Shown here in pieces: positions 1 to 8,736 of a DNA stretch of 64,000 nucleotides; the stretch's first letter is position 1; the number at the start of each line of letters is the position of its first letter. Source of the DNA: an uncultured Phycisphaerales bacterium (lineage in GTDB: Bacteria > Planctomycetota > Phycisphaerae > Phycisphaerales > SM1A02); the NCBI GenBank assembly GCA_949373145.1, contig CASICI010000007.1, positions 59,499 through 123,498 on the forward strand, in the 5' to 3' direction. A model generated the notes under the pieces. The model was not told the origin of the DNA. It ran no database searches and saw only the letters and a list, made by a program, of their open reading frames with translations. A program made the position numbers and the translations under genes.

Positions 1-581
1 ATCCAGTAGTCGGTCATGCGGGCACTGCCCAGCATGTCCCAGGGGTGCACGAACACGCTGGCGCCCAGTTGTTCCGCGGCCTCGAGAATCCTGAAGATCT
101 CGGGGTCGTTCAGATTCCTGCCCTGAATGTGGCTGCCGATCTGGATCCCCGGCATCTTGAGTTCGGTGACCACTCGTTCAAGTTCACGGCAGGCAAGGTC
201 CGCATCCTGCATCGGCACGGTGCCAAGCCCGATGAACCTGTCCGGAAAGTCCGCGACGACTCCTGCGATGTGATCGTTGAGATGGCGCGCGAGATCGAGG
301 GCGTCGGACGGCTTCGCCCAGTACGCGAACATCACGGGAACCGTGGAGAGGACCTGCATTCGCACGCCGTCTCGATCACACTCGGAGATTCTGACCTTCG
401 GATCCCATGAATTCGACTGGATCTCGCGAAAGGACCGGCCGTCGATCATCATCTTCGCGCAGCAGGGTTTGTGGTGGTCGAGCTGAACCCATCCGCCATA
501 GCCGTATCGCTCCTTCAGATCCGGCCAGTTCTCCGGCAGGATGTGGGTGTGCAGATCGATGACTTGGAGTGGTTCATTCAT
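1..581 (-). CDS. ACMSD-type amidohydrolase (2-amino-3-carboxymuconate-6-semialdehyde decarboxylase), 3' end cut off
   Basis: The reading frame runs from an ATG at 581 off the left edge, so about 193 residues are visible and the C-terminus is missing. The N-terminus has the amidohydrolase metal motif HTH within VIDLHTHILPENW, followed by GYGGWVQLDHH and later VFVHPWDMLG, where the histidine fits the family's third metal ligand. ACMSD removes CO2 from the ring-opened product of 3-hydroxyanthranilate and diverts it away from NAD synthesis. The gene starts 31 bases after the stop of a 3-hydroxyanthranilate dioxygenase gene on the same strand, which makes the specific assignment likely. A related amidohydrolase-2 enzyme with another aromatic substrate cannot be excluded. 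Confidence 0.85.
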   Translation of the reverse strand, partial: MNEPLQVIDLHTHILPENWPDLKERYGYGGWVQLDHHKPCCAKMMIDGRSFREIQSNSWDPKVRISECDRDGVRMQVLSTVPVMFAYWAKPSDALDLARHLNDHIAGVVADFPDRFIGLGTVPMQDADLACRELERVVTELKMPGIQIGSHIQGRNLNDPEIFRILEAAEQLGASVFVHPWDMLGSARMTDYW

Positions 582-612
582 GAGAACGGTTCGTGCTCGG
601 GTACGAGGGGAT

Positions 613-1230
613 TCATGAAAGATCTTCCGGCATCACGTAGGGGCCGGGTTTGGGAACACGGTGTCCGCATGATCTGCAGGTGCTTCGTTCCGGATCGGCC
701 CAGAATTGTTCCATGGCATCCTTGAACGCGAGCACGATGTCGGCGCAGTCGAACTCGTTGTCTTCCACCAGTGCGTTGCATCGCTCGCAGTAGAAGATCT
801 GATGTTCAAGCTCACCTGCGGGACGTCTGCGTTCCACCACCATGCCGAGTGTTCCCGCCGGTCTGCAGGGTGCATGGGGGACGTTCGGGGGGATGAAGAA
901 CGTTTCGCCTTCGCGTACCACGTGATTCACGATCCGATCGCCCTCGTAGGTCTTGACGACGATGTCTCCCTGGATCTGCGTGAAGAATTCCTCGGAGTCG
1001 ACCTGATGGAAATCATTTCGGGCATTGGGTCCTGCGATCACCATGACGAAGAAATCTCTGCCGCTGTACAGGTACTTGTTGCCAACCGGAGGCTGGAAGT
1101 CGCTCCGGTGCGTTTCAATCCACTTCATCAGGTGCTGAGGTGAGGTGACCGAGCCATCCGCTTCGAGTCCCGTGGGCTCTTCCGGGGTCGATGGATTCAC
1201 GCGCGTCGTCATGGATGATTTTTCGTTCAT
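613..1230 (-). CDS. nbaC: 3-hydroxyanthranilate 3,4-dioxygenase
   Basis: A 205-aa cupin-fold, iron-dependent ring-cleaving dioxygenase. The conserved core is visible: NDFHQVDSEEFFTQIQGD holds the metal-binding His and Glu, and FIPPNVPHAPCRPAG the second histidine region. The C-terminal third has two CxxC pairs (CERC and CRSC), the rubredoxin-like extra metal site of the bacterial enzymes. The first twenty or so residues look non-conserved, and a second Met lies six codons in (1212), so the start is uncertain. It precedes the ACMSD-type gene by 31 bases and the two probably form a kynurenine catabolism operon. In other organisms the same chemistry also supplies quinolinate for NAD. Confidence 0.93.
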   Translation of the reverse strand: MNEKSSMTTRVNPSTPEEPTGLEADGSVTSPQHLMKWIETHRSDFQPPVGNKYLYSGRDFFVMVIAGPNARNDFHQVDSEEFFTQIQGDIVVKTYEGDRIVNHVVREGETFFIPPNVPHAPCRPAGTLGMVVERRRPAGELEHQIFYCERCNALVEDNEFDCADIVLAFKDAMEQFWADPERSTCRSCGHRVPKPGPYVMPEDLS

Positions 1231-1301
1231 GCCTGCCTCCAGTGGTCTGCGTGTCCATCCTAACAGTCGCAGACGAGGCTTCCTCTCATTAAGATCGGAT
1301 C

Positions 1302-1811
1302 ATGAAACCACTCCCGATAATCTTGATGATTCTCGTGTGCTTCTCCCTTCAAGCATGTGCGACGCCCGTTCCCGTGCTCCCACCCGTGGAGAGCATCAAG
1401 GGTGACACCGCCCGATTGGTGGTCTTGATTCACGGGCTTGAAGAGTCCGATGGTCAGATCAGCATGAGCTGCCGCACCGAGGGCCCTGAATGGCCGACCG
1501 GCGATGGTGCGGAATACGTCAGAGTGGTTCCCGTCGAAGGTCATGACGGCATGGTCGAAATCTCGATCGATGACGTTCCCTGCGGGATCTACGCGATCTC
1601 GTTGTTTCATGACGTCAACTCGGACAACGACATGAACCGCAGCGCGATCGGGCTGCCGCTCGAGCCCTGGGGGATGTCCAACAATGCGATCGGATTGATG
1701 AGCGCCCCGAGCTTCGAGCAGGCTTCTTTCGTGGTGGATGCGCCCAGAACCGTGGTCGAGATCGATCTTCGGCGAGGCATCAGTCTTCAACCCCGGGCGC
1801 CTGTTCTGTGA
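1302..1811 (+). CDS. DUF2141-like lipoprotein
   Basis: A 169-aa protein that begins with a lipoprotein signal: hydrophobic residues 4-17, then a lipobox LQAC with Cys19. The mature part matches the DUF2141 pattern: a beta-rich start (LVVLIHGLEESDGQISMS), then GIYAISLFHDVNSDNDMNR, GLPLEPWGMSNNA and a closing beta strand. The family is secreted and of unknown function. It is the first gene of a long tight run: its stop overlaps the GTG start of the next gene by four bases (GTGA). It is divergent from the kynurenine genes across about 70 bases, which must hold both promoters. Confidence 0.75.
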   Translation: MKPLPIILMILVCFSLQACATPVPVLPPVESIKGDTARLVVLIHGLEESDGQISMSCRTEGPEWPTGDGAEYVRVVPVEGHDGMVEISIDDVPCGIYAISLFHDVNSDNDMNRSAIGLPLEPWGMSNNAIGLMSAPSFEQASFVVDAPRTVVEIDLRRGISLQPRAPVL

Positions 1812-2269
1812 ATGAGTCACGGGTGACCAACCTCGAGCCATCCAGGGATTCCGACGGCGTGTTCGAATGGAGCATCAGGCCGTCCGTGGGACGTCCCGGT
1901 GCCATGGTGTTCGCGGTGTCCACGATCATCATCATGTCCTCGCTCATCGGAGTCATGGGGGGAGACTGGATCTGGGGCGCGCTCTCGGCGGTCCTTCTGT
2001 TTCTGACCAGCAGCCGATTCTTTCTCACCAGTCGAATCTCGATCACACCTGATGGGATTCGAGCCCAATTCCCCTTGAGAACGCGTTTCATGGCGTGGGA
2101 TGAGATCGAATCGATTCGACACGACCAGTCCGCCGCGTTGATCCGAATGCGGAAACGACGCTTGCGCAAGGCCGAATTCACGGTGCTGTTCAACGAAACC
2201 GCTGATCAGGCGCTTGAAAGCATGGTCCGTTTCGCGCCCTCAGGCCTGGTGGAGGCGGTTCCATCATGA
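1808..2269 (+). CDS. small membrane protein with PH-like C-terminus
   Basis: A 153-aa protein starting at GTG within the stop of the preceding gene. A soluble N-terminus of about 30 residues leads to two hydrophobic segments (about 36-53 and 58-73). A soluble tail follows with ISITPDGIRAQFPLRTRFMAWDEIESI, the strand pattern typical of bacterial PH / YdbT-like domains attached to a membrane hairpin. No catalytic motif is visible. The gene sits between the lipoprotein gene and another small gene with ATGA overlaps on both sides, so it is probably translated as part of the same operon. Function unknown. Confidence 0.65.
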   Translation: MNESRVTNLEPSRDSDGVFEWSIRPSVGRPGAMVFAVSTIIIMSSLIGVMGGDWIWGALSAVLLFLTSSRFFLTSRISITPDGIRAQFPLRTRFMAWDEIESIRHDQSAALIRMRKRRLRKAEFTVLFNETADQALESMVRFAPSGLVEAVPS

Positions 2270-2637
2270 AACGACTTCGTTCCTGGCTCACCCATGCCTT
2301 CGCAGTCGAGAAGGAAACGGATTTCGATCCTGACGAGGACGATCGCGCGTTGATCGAGGTGGTCTGCGCCGAGGTGGTCAGAAGGCACATGGCGACACCC
2401 GCGACCCTGTTTCTGGAATCAACCCGCCCCTTGAATTACATCGGCAGTCAGACCATGACCTTCTTCGAACCCGTGATGAGGACGGTGCTGCGCAACCCCG
2501 CCAAGTGGGAGCAATTTGCGAGGATTCTGGAGCATCGAGGGTCGATCGAGTACCTTTGCCGAAGAATCGAAGCGCTGGACAAGGAACACGATTCCAAAAC
2601 GAGCACCAAAGACGATGAACGACACTCAGAAGATTGA
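2266..2637 (+). CDS. small soluble protein of unknown function
   Basis: A 123-aa protein with acidic patches and no signal peptide or membrane segment. I recognise no domain. The N-terminus (KRLRSWLTHAFAVEKE) is followed by an acidic linker, a mostly helical middle, and a charged tail ending HDSKTSTKDDERHSED. Its ATG overlaps the previous stop (ATGA), and its last 23 bases overlap the start of the MutL-like gene. Overlaps on both sides argue that it is real and co-translated with the cluster. It could be a cytoplasmic partner of the ATPase encoded next to it, but that is inference from position only. Confidence 0.6.
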   Translation: MKRLRSWLTHAFAVEKETDFDPDEDDRALIEVVCAEVVRRHMATPATLFLESTRPLNYIGSQTMTFFEPVMRTVLRNPAKWEQFARILEHRGSIEYLCRRIEALDKEHDSKTSTKDDERHSED

Positions 2638-4447
2638 TACCGACGCCATCAACGTGATCCTCGCCACCGACTGTGGCTCGACCACCACCAAGGCGATCAT
2701 GATCGAAAAGGTCGACGGCGTGTATCGCCAGACCTGGCGCGGCGAAGCCCCCACGACCGTGGAGGAGCCTTTCGCCAATGTGACGGTCGGGGTGCTCAAT
2801 GCACTCACCGAGATCCAGGAGGTCTCGGGCCGTCGCCTGATCGATGATGCGGGCGAAATCATCAGACCCGCCACCGCGACCGAAGGCTGTGACATCTATA
2901 TCTCCACCAGTTCCGCCGGCGGCGGGCTTCAGATGATGGTGGCGGGCGTGGTTCGGGAGATGACCGCGGCCAGCGCCAAGCGTGCGGCACTCGGCGCCGG
3001 AGCGATCGTGATGGACACCATCGCCGCGAACGATAAGCGCAGGCCTCACGAGCAGATACAGCGAATTCGAGAGCTGCGTCCCGACATGGTCCTGATCTCC
3101 GGTGGCACCGACGGTGGAGACACCAAGAAGGTCACTGAAATCTCCGAGATGATCGCGCCGGCCAAGCCTCGACCCCGTTTCGGCAAGTCCTATGAACTGC
3201 CGATCATCTTCGCCGGCAATGACAAGGCTCGACCCGAGATCGAGCGCGTCTTCTCCGACGGCGGATTCGATCTCAAGATCACGGACAACCTGCGGCCGAC
3301 GCTCGAGCAGGAGAATCTCGGGCCCGCCCGGGACATGATTCATGATGTCTTCCTCGAACACGTGATGGCACATGCGCCCGGTTACGACACCCTGATGTCG
3401 ATCACGGACGCTCCGATCATGCCCACGCCGGGTGCGGTCGGTGACATCCTCCAGACGATCGCCAAGGGCCGCGGAATCAACGCCGTCGGCGTGGACATCG
3501 GCGGCGCGACCACCGACGTCTTCAGCGTCTTCGACGGGACCTTCAACCGAACGGTGAGTGCGAATCTCGGGATGAGTTACTCGATCTCGAACGTCTGCGC
3601 GGAAGCGACGATGCCCACCATTCTGAGGTGGGTCCATCTCGACATGGACGAGCACGAGCTTCGAAACCGTGTCAAGAACAAGATGATCCGTCCGACGACG
3701 ATTCCACAGACCATGGAGGCACTCGTCTTCGAACAGGCGGTCGCCCGCGAGGCGCTTCGTCTGGCGTACATCCAGCACAAGGCCTTCGCCACCACGCTCA
3801 AGGGTGTCCAGCAGCAACGCACCGTCGGCGACACCTTCACCCAGCAGTCCGGTGGTGAGACGATCGTCAACAACATGAAGCTCGACCTGCTCGTCGCGTC
3901 CGGCGGCGTGCTCAGTCACGCACCGCGAATGCACCAGACCGCGATGCTCATGATCGATGCGTTCGAACCCGAAGGGATCACCGAGCTCGCCAAGGACTCG
4001 ATCTTCATGATGCCTCACCTGGGCGTGCTGGCATCGGTGCACCCGAAGGCGGCGATGGAAGTCTTCGAACGCGACTGCCTGGTCTACCTCGGCACCTGCG
4101 TTGCGGCGAAAGGCATTGGAAAAGAAGGTAAGAACTGCTTCAGTTGGTCACTCGACGGAGGCACACGCGGTTCAGGCGACATCGCCTTCGGTCGAATCGA
4201 GATGATCGAACTCGGCCCCGACGAGACCGCCGAGATCGAAGTCAGACCCGCGCGCGGTTTCGACGTCGGTGCGGGCCCCGGAAAGCCGGTCACGAAGATG
4301 ATTCGAGGTGGCACCGTCGGTCTCATCCTCGATGCCCGAGGACGTGCTCTGGCACTTCCCGAGGAACGTGCCGAATGTCGCGAGGCCGTCACACGAACGA
4401 TCGATGCGATCGGTCTCTATCCCGATCTCGAAGGGAGCGCCGTCTGA
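2615..4447 (+). CDS. MutL/GlmL-like ASKHA-fold ATPase, without an adjacent glutamate mutase
   Basis: A 610-aa protein starting at the ATG at 2615; the open frame extends upstream, but that part overlaps the previous gene. It has the actin/Hsp70-like nucleotide-binding signatures of the MutL family: an N-terminal phosphate loop DCGSTTTKA (about residues 18-26), a second loop GVDIGGATTDVF (about 293-304), and LISGGTDGGDT between them. GlmL of this family is the accessory protein of methylaspartate (glutamate) mutase. No B12-dependent mutase subunits are in this window. Instead the gene is joined by an ATGA overlap to a barrel-sandwich-like protein and then to four membrane proteins. The family call is firm; the substrate or partner is unknown. 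Confidence 0.85.
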   Translation: MNDTQKIDTDAINVILATDCGSTTTKAIMIEKVDGVYRQTWRGEAPTTVEEPFANVTVGVLNALTEIQEVSGRRLIDDAGEIIRPATATEGCDIYISTSSAGGGLQMMVAGVVREMTAASAKRAALGAGAIVMDTIAANDKRRPHEQIQRIRELRPDMVLISGGTDGGDTKKVTEISEMIAPAKPRPRFGKSYELPIIFAGNDKARPEIERVFSDGGFDLKITDNLRPTLEQENLGPARDMIHDVFLEHVMAHAPGYDTLMSITDAPIMPTPGAVGDILQTIAKGRGINAVGVDIGGATTDVFSVFDGTFNRTVSANLGMSYSISNVCAEATMPTILRWVHLDMDEHELRNRVKNKMIRPTTIPQTMEALVFEQAVAREALRLAYIQHKAFATTLKGVQQQRTVGDTFTQQSGGETIVNNMKLDLLVASGGVLSHAPRMHQTAMLMIDAFEPEGITELAKDSIFMMPHLGVLASVHPKAAMEVFERDCLVYLGTCVAAKGIGKEGKNCFSWSLDGGTRGSGDIAFGRIEMIELGPDETAEIEVRPARGFDVGAGPGKPVTKMIRGGTVGLILDARGRALALPEERAECREAVTRTIDAIGLYPDLEGSAV

Positions 4448-5577
4448 TGGCGAAGGCATACACCCCCGGACTCAAGGTCTCCTCCAGAACGACTCACCTC
4501 GCGCATCGCATCCTTCCGATCTCCGGCGAGGTGAAGGCTTCGCTCGGTGACGTGGTCGATGCCGAGACGGTCGTCGCCGAAACCTTCATGGACGGTGACA
4601 TCACCCCCTTGAACGTCGCGAACCTCATCGCCGCCCAACCCGGTGATCTGCCGGAGTTGATGTTGAAGAAGGAAGGGGAGCGTGTCGAGAAGGACGAGCC
4701 CATCGCCCGCAGCAAGGGCATGTTTGGGATGTTCAAGACCGAATGCAAGGCGCCCGCGAGCGGCGTGCTCGAAGCGATCTCCAAGGCCACCGGCCAGATC
4801 ATGATCCGCGGTGAATCGATTCCCGTTCAGGTGAAGGCGTATCTGCCGGGTCGTGTGGTTGAAGTGCTGCCTGAAGAGGGTGTGGTCATCGAGAACGAGG
4901 TCGCGCTCATTCAGGGCATCTTCGGAGTCGGGGGCGAAACCTCCGGGACTCTGGTGATGGCGTGTGCCTCCCACGACGAGGGTCTCGACGCTGATGCCAT
5001 CGATGGCTCGATGGCCGGTCAGATCGTGGTCGGTGGTGCGCGCATGACCGCCGCGGCGATTCGAAAGGCTCAAGAAGTCGGTGTGGCCGCGATCGTGTCG
5101 GGTGGAATCGACGATTCCGACCTTAAAGCCATTCTGGGATATGACTTGGGTGTTGCGATCACCGGCTCCGAAAAGATCGGACTCACCTTGATCGTCACCG
5201 AAGGATTCGGTGAAATCAGCATGGCCCGCCGAACCTATGAACTTCTGACCAGCAATGCGGGTCGAACGGCATCCGTCAATGGTGCGACCCAGATCAGGGC
5301 AGGCGTCATGCGACCTGAAATTCTGATTCCACTCGCTTCAGACGCCAAGGACGGGGATTCTGCACAAAGTTCCACAGATTCAGGTGTTCTTGCGATTGGA
5401 ACGCCGATTCGGGTGATTCGAGACCCCTACTTCGGCTCGATCGGTACCGTTGCGGCGCTCCCTGAAGCCCCCCAGGTGCTTGGTTCCGGATCGAAGTCCA
5501 GGGTGCTCGATGTCTCGCTCGAATCCGGAGAGGTCGTTACCGTACCCAGAGCGAATGTCGAATTGATCGAGGCCTGA
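4447..5577 (+). CDS. barrel-sandwich / KOW-like protein paired with MutL homologue
   Basis: A 376-aa soluble protein starting at the ATG that overlaps the previous stop. An internal segment around residues 80-130 (KGMFGMFKTECKAPASG...IMIRGESIPVQVKAYLPG) has the alternating beta pattern and APxSG turn of biotinyl/lipoyl-like barrel-sandwich domains. There is no modified-lysine motif. The middle is an alanine- and glycine-rich alpha/beta region (GGARMTAAAIRKAQEVGVAAIVSGGID). The last 60 residues, GTPIRVIRDPYFGSIGTV onward, resemble a KOW-type beta barrel. No enzyme motif is apparent. The direct coupling to the MutL-like ATPase suggests the two proteins act together. Confidence 0.7.
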   Translation: MAKAYTPGLKVSSRTTHLAHRILPISGEVKASLGDVVDAETVVAETFMDGDITPLNVANLIAAQPGDLPELMLKKEGERVEKDEPIARSKGMFGMFKTECKAPASGVLEAISKATGQIMIRGESIPVQVKAYLPGRVVEVLPEEGVVIENEVALIQGIFGVGGETSGTLVMACASHDEGLDADAIDGSMAGQIVVGGARMTAAAIRKAQEVGVAAIVSGGIDDSDLKAILGYDLGVAITGSEKIGLTLIVTEGFGEISMARRTYELLTSNAGRTASVNGATQIRAGVMRPEILIPLASDAKDGDSAQSSTDSGVLAIGTPIRVIRDPYFGSIGTVAALPEAPQVLGSGSKSRVLDVSLESGEVVTVPRANVELIEA

Positions 5578-5600
5578 ACCGGTCTCCGGAGCTTCCTTGC

Positions 5601-6971
5601 ATGCGAATGTCCACGATTCAAACCACCTTGCTCGCGACCGCAGTCTGTGCGTCGGCTGGAGTTCAGGTGGTTCTTGGATCCTCGACGACGTCATGGCTCG
5701 CACCCCCCGAGGCACCGACGAATCTCGTCGCGAACGATCTTCCCTGGGACGGTGGGGGCACGGTCCAGATCGACTGGACGGCATCCGCCACGCCCGAAGA
5801 TCAACTCAAGGGCTACGAAATCCTCGCTCACGAACTTTCGGTCACGCCTCAGGAACAGGCGGTCGAAACCGACGAGCAGGCCGACCGTGCCGCCGCGCAG
5901 CAGACCGAGTCCCTGCTGGAGGGCGAGGGCATCGCTCCCGAGGATGCGCGTCGCCAGGCCGAACTCTCGACCCCGACCTTTGCGACACCACCCGAAGACG
6001 TTTCCGAGTGGGATTCGCTTGGCATCATTCCTGCGGTTCAGACGACGTACCAGGCGACCGGGTTGAACAAGGATGGTGTCTACATCTTCAAGATCCGAGC
6101 CATCGGACTTGAAGGTGAATTCTCGGCACCGACGGCGGCTTCCGGTGAGATCCGTCCCGTCGCAGCCTTTTTCAATGGCCGCAAGCTTCCTCTGTTGATC
6201 ACGCTCGCGCTCATCGCGGCAGCGGTGTTCATCTTCATCGTGCTCGCCCGCCGTGGCATGCCGATGCGGATCAGAAAGATCGCCGGCCTCGAAGCCGTCG
6301 ATGAAGCGGTCGGGCGCGCCACGGAAATGGGTCGTTCGATCCTCTACATCAATGGCATCCAGGACATGGACGACCTTCAGACGGTCGCCGGTGTCACGGT
6401 GCTCGGACACGTCGCCAAGACCGCCGCTGAATATGACGCCAAGATCGAAGTGCCGACCGCTCGATCACTGGTGATGACGGCAGCCCGGGAGTCCGTGCAG
6501 TCCTCCTACTTCTCGGCTGGTCGCCCCGATGCCTACAACCCGGATCTCATCTACTACGTCACCGACGAGCAGTTCGGTTTCGTGGCGTACGTCTCCGGCA
6601 TGATGACCCGCGAAAAACCCGCCGCCTGTTTCTACATGGGATCATTCTTCGCAGAGAGTCTGATTCTCGCGGAGACGGGCAACTCGGTCGGAGCGATTCA
6701 GATCGCCGGCACCGCCAATCCAAGCCAGCTCCCGTTCTTCGTGGCGGCCTGCGACTACACCTTGATCGGCGAGGAGTTCTTCGCCGCGAGCGCCTATCTC
6801 TCCGGGCAACCGGATCAGCTCGGCAGCCTCAAGGGCCAGGACGTCGGCAAGATTCTCGTCGGTATCGTCATCATCATCGGAGTCACTCTGGCGACGCTTC
6901 AGGCGATCACCGGAAGCGATTCGCTCGAAGCCGCAGTCAATTATCTCGTGAACGTCCTACTCGGAAGCTGA
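5601..6971 (+). CDS. Fn3-domain membrane protein, DUF6754-like
   Basis: A 456-aa envelope protein. It has a signal peptide (about residues 1-26) and a fibronectin type III-like ectodomain starting APPEAPTNLVANDLPWDGG and ending before residue 195. A strong membrane helix follows (LLITLALIAAAVFIFIVLA), then a long domain with GRATEMGRSILYINGIQDMDDLQ and GSFFAESLILAETGNSVGAIQIAGTAN kept in short conserved blocks. A last hydrophobic segment (ILVGIVIIIGVTLATLQAI) lies near the C-terminus. The second half matches what I remember of the DUF6754 family, which has no known function. The gene lies 23 bases after the barrel-sandwich gene and is probably the core membrane component of the cluster. Confidence 0.7.
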   Translation: MRMSTIQTTLLATAVCASAGVQVVLGSSTTSWLAPPEAPTNLVANDLPWDGGGTVQIDWTASATPEDQLKGYEILAHELSVTPQEQAVETDEQADRAAAQQTESLLEGEGIAPEDARRQAELSTPTFATPPEDVSEWDSLGIIPAVQTTYQATGLNKDGVYIFKIRAIGLEGEFSAPTAASGEIRPVAAFFNGRKLPLLITLALIAAAVFIFIVLARRGMPMRIRKIAGLEAVDEAVGRATEMGRSILYINGIQDMDDLQTVAGVTVLGHVAKTAAEYDAKIEVPTARSLVMTAARESVQSSYFSAGRPDAYNPDLIYYVTDEQFGFVAYVSGMMTREKPAACFYMGSFFAESLILAETGNSVGAIQIAGTANPSQLPFFVAACDYTLIGEEFFAASAYLSGQPDQLGSLKGQDVGKILVGIVIIIGVTLATLQAITGSDSLEAAVNYLVNVLLGS

Positions 6972-6983
6972 CGGACCTCAACA

Positions 6984-7694
6984 GTGCAGATTCTCACTCG
7001 ATCCATCCCGCTCTTCATCACCGCCGTCGCCGGTGTCGTGATGATTCTGTCGGCGTTCTTCCCCTACACCAGCGACTGGGGCAAGTTCGCGGGTCAGTTC
7101 TTCAACATCCTCGCGGCGTTCGCGTTCGTGCTGGGTGGCGGGAACCTGCTCAAGCTTCATCTCAAGAAGATCTCCGATCAACGACCCGGCTGGGCGTATT
7201 CAGGTGTGGTGCTGGTCTGCTTCATCGTGACGTTGTTCGTAGGTCTGATGAAGATCGGTGCCTATCCCAATCCGACCTACCCCAACGTTCACTTCAGTGG
7301 TGAGACTCAGGGCAGCGGCAGCATGTTCTGGTGGTTCTACGAATACGTCTTCAAGCCACTGACATCGACGATGTTCGCAATGCTCGCCTTCTACGTCGCC
7401 TCAGCCGCCTTTCGCGCCTTCCGCGCCAAGAACTTCGAAGCGATCCTTCTGCTTGGAACCGCATTCATCGTTCTTCTCGGCAGGACCTTCGCGGGCGTGC
7501 TCGCCACTGGTTGGATTCCTCCCGACAGTGCGTTCAGCGGACTTCGCCTGGAGAACCTGAGTGTCTACGTCATGCAGGTCTTCAACACGGCGGGTACCAG
7601 AGCCATCATGATCGGAATCGCGCTCGGGATCGCTTCGACTTCGATGAAGATCATTCTGGGCATCGATCGTTCCTTCCTCGGATCGGGGGATTGA
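6984..7694 (+). CDS. polytopic membrane protein of the MutL-like cluster
   Basis: A 236-aa protein with a GTG start at 6984, 12 bases after the previous stop. About six hydrophobic stretches are visible: residues 8-28, 33-50, 69-88, 124-144, 152-172 and 200-220. A soluble loop (GAYPNPTYPNVHFSGETQGS) lies between the third and fourth. I recognise no family or catalytic residues. Its position between two other membrane genes, four bases from the next start, supports a role as an integral subunit of one complex. Confidence 0.6.
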   Translation: MQILTRSIPLFITAVAGVVMILSAFFPYTSDWGKFAGQFFNILAAFAFVLGGGNLLKLHLKKISDQRPGWAYSGVVLVCFIVTLFVGLMKIGAYPNPTYPNVHFSGETQGSGSMFWWFYEYVFKPLTSTMFAMLAFYVASAAFRAFRAKNFEAILLLGTAFIVLLGRTFAGVLATGWIPPDSAFSGLRLENLSVYVMQVFNTAGTRAIMIGIALGIASTSMKIILGIDRSFLGSGD

Positions 7695-7698
7695 ACGC

Positions 7699-8736
7699 AT
7701 GATCAAGCTGCTGGAAAATCTCGATCGACGCTGGATCTTCCTGGCCATGGCACTCTGCGTGTCGGTGCCGATTCTCGTGATCGGTCTCACCGGTGTGACG
7801 TTCCCCGAAACGCCGACCCCTCTTGCCGAAGCCTTCTTCGCCGAAGTGGATCGTGCGGGCGAAGCCAACGGACGCCAGGCGAACGTCCTGATCGCACTCG
7901 ACTACGACCCCGCTTCAGCAGGTGAACTGTCCCCCATGTCCGCGTCACTGGTGAATCAGTGCGCGCAGCGCGGGCATCGGATGTATTTCATCTCACTGTG
8001 GCCGGTCGGCCCTCAGATGATCGATGACTCGATCCAAAAGGTCATCAAGCGCTTCTACCCGGAGCTGGTCTACGGCAAGGATTACGTGAACCTCGGATTC
8101 AAGGCGGGCAGCGAGCAGGTCATCAAGGTGATGGGCGTCGATCTCACCGCCGAATTCAGAACGGATGTCGAAGGCACCATGCTCTCCGAGATTCCGATGA
8201 TGGAAGGGATCACCTCGCTCGAGGATTTCGATCTCATCGCGGAGATCAGCGCCGGGTATCCCGGTTCCAAGGAATGGGTGCTCTACGCGGCGACTCAGTA
8301 CGACATTCCACTGGTCAGCGGCATGACCGGCGTTCAAGCTCCGCAGAACTACCCTTACTATCCGACGCAGATGCAGGGTCTTCTGGGCGCGATCAAGGGT
8401 GCCGCGGAATATGAATTCATCGTGAACGCCTATGTTCGTGAGAACATCGTTCGAAAGATGCTGGTCAAGAATGGAATCGACGATGAGACCAGTCGGACTC
8501 TGGCGTCGGACCTCGATCAGATCCCGACCTGGACCACGACGGCGGCGGCGGCCTCGATGACACCGCAGGCCAAAGCTGACTTGATCGATGCCGCGACCGG
8601 CGCGACCCCGGGTGAATTCCTGGAAGGACAGCGTCGGATGGGCCCGCAGTTGTTCGCACATCTGCTGATGGTGTTGCTCATCATTCTCGGCAACGTGATC
8701 TTCTTCGCGCAGAGACGACGGGGAGGTTCGGCATGA
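7699..8736 (+). CDS. membrane protein with two terminal helices and a large soluble domain
   Basis: A 345-aa protein anchored at both ends: an N-terminal helix (LAMALCVSVPILVIGLTGV, about 15-33) and a C-terminal helix (LLMVLLIILGNVIFFAQ). The 280 residues between begin ANVLIALDYDPASAGEL and contain repeated alpha/beta units (GHRMYFISLWPVGPQ, EWVLYAATQYDIPLVSGMTG) that look like a Rossmann-like ligand-binding fold. The segment PQNYPYYPTQMQGLLGAIKGAAEYE is also striking. The first helix is not followed by an obvious signal peptidase site, so the domain is probably tethered outside the cytoplasm. It overlaps the next gene by four bases. Confidence 0.6.
   Translation: MIKLLENLDRRWIFLAMALCVSVPILVIGLTGVTFPETPTPLAEAFFAEVDRAGEANGRQANVLIALDYDPASAGELSPMSASLVNQCAQRGHRMYFISLWPVGPQMIDDSIQKVIKRFYPELVYGKDYVNLGFKAGSEQVIKVMGVDLTAEFRTDVEGTMLSEIPMMEGITSLEDFDLIAEISAGYPGSKEWVLYAATQYDIPLVSGMTGVQAPQNYPYYPTQMQGLLGAIKGAAEYEFIVNAYVRENIVRKMLVKNGIDDETSRTLASDLDQIPTWTTTAAAASMTPQAKADLIDAATGATPGEFLEGQRRMGPQLFAHLLMVLLIILGNVIFFAQRRRGGSA

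Noticed and set aside
2378..4042. 554-residue open frame on the minus strand opposite the MutL-like gene
   Set aside because: It is rich in His/Arg/Asp in the way of a shadow frame and overlaps a gene with clear protein motifs.
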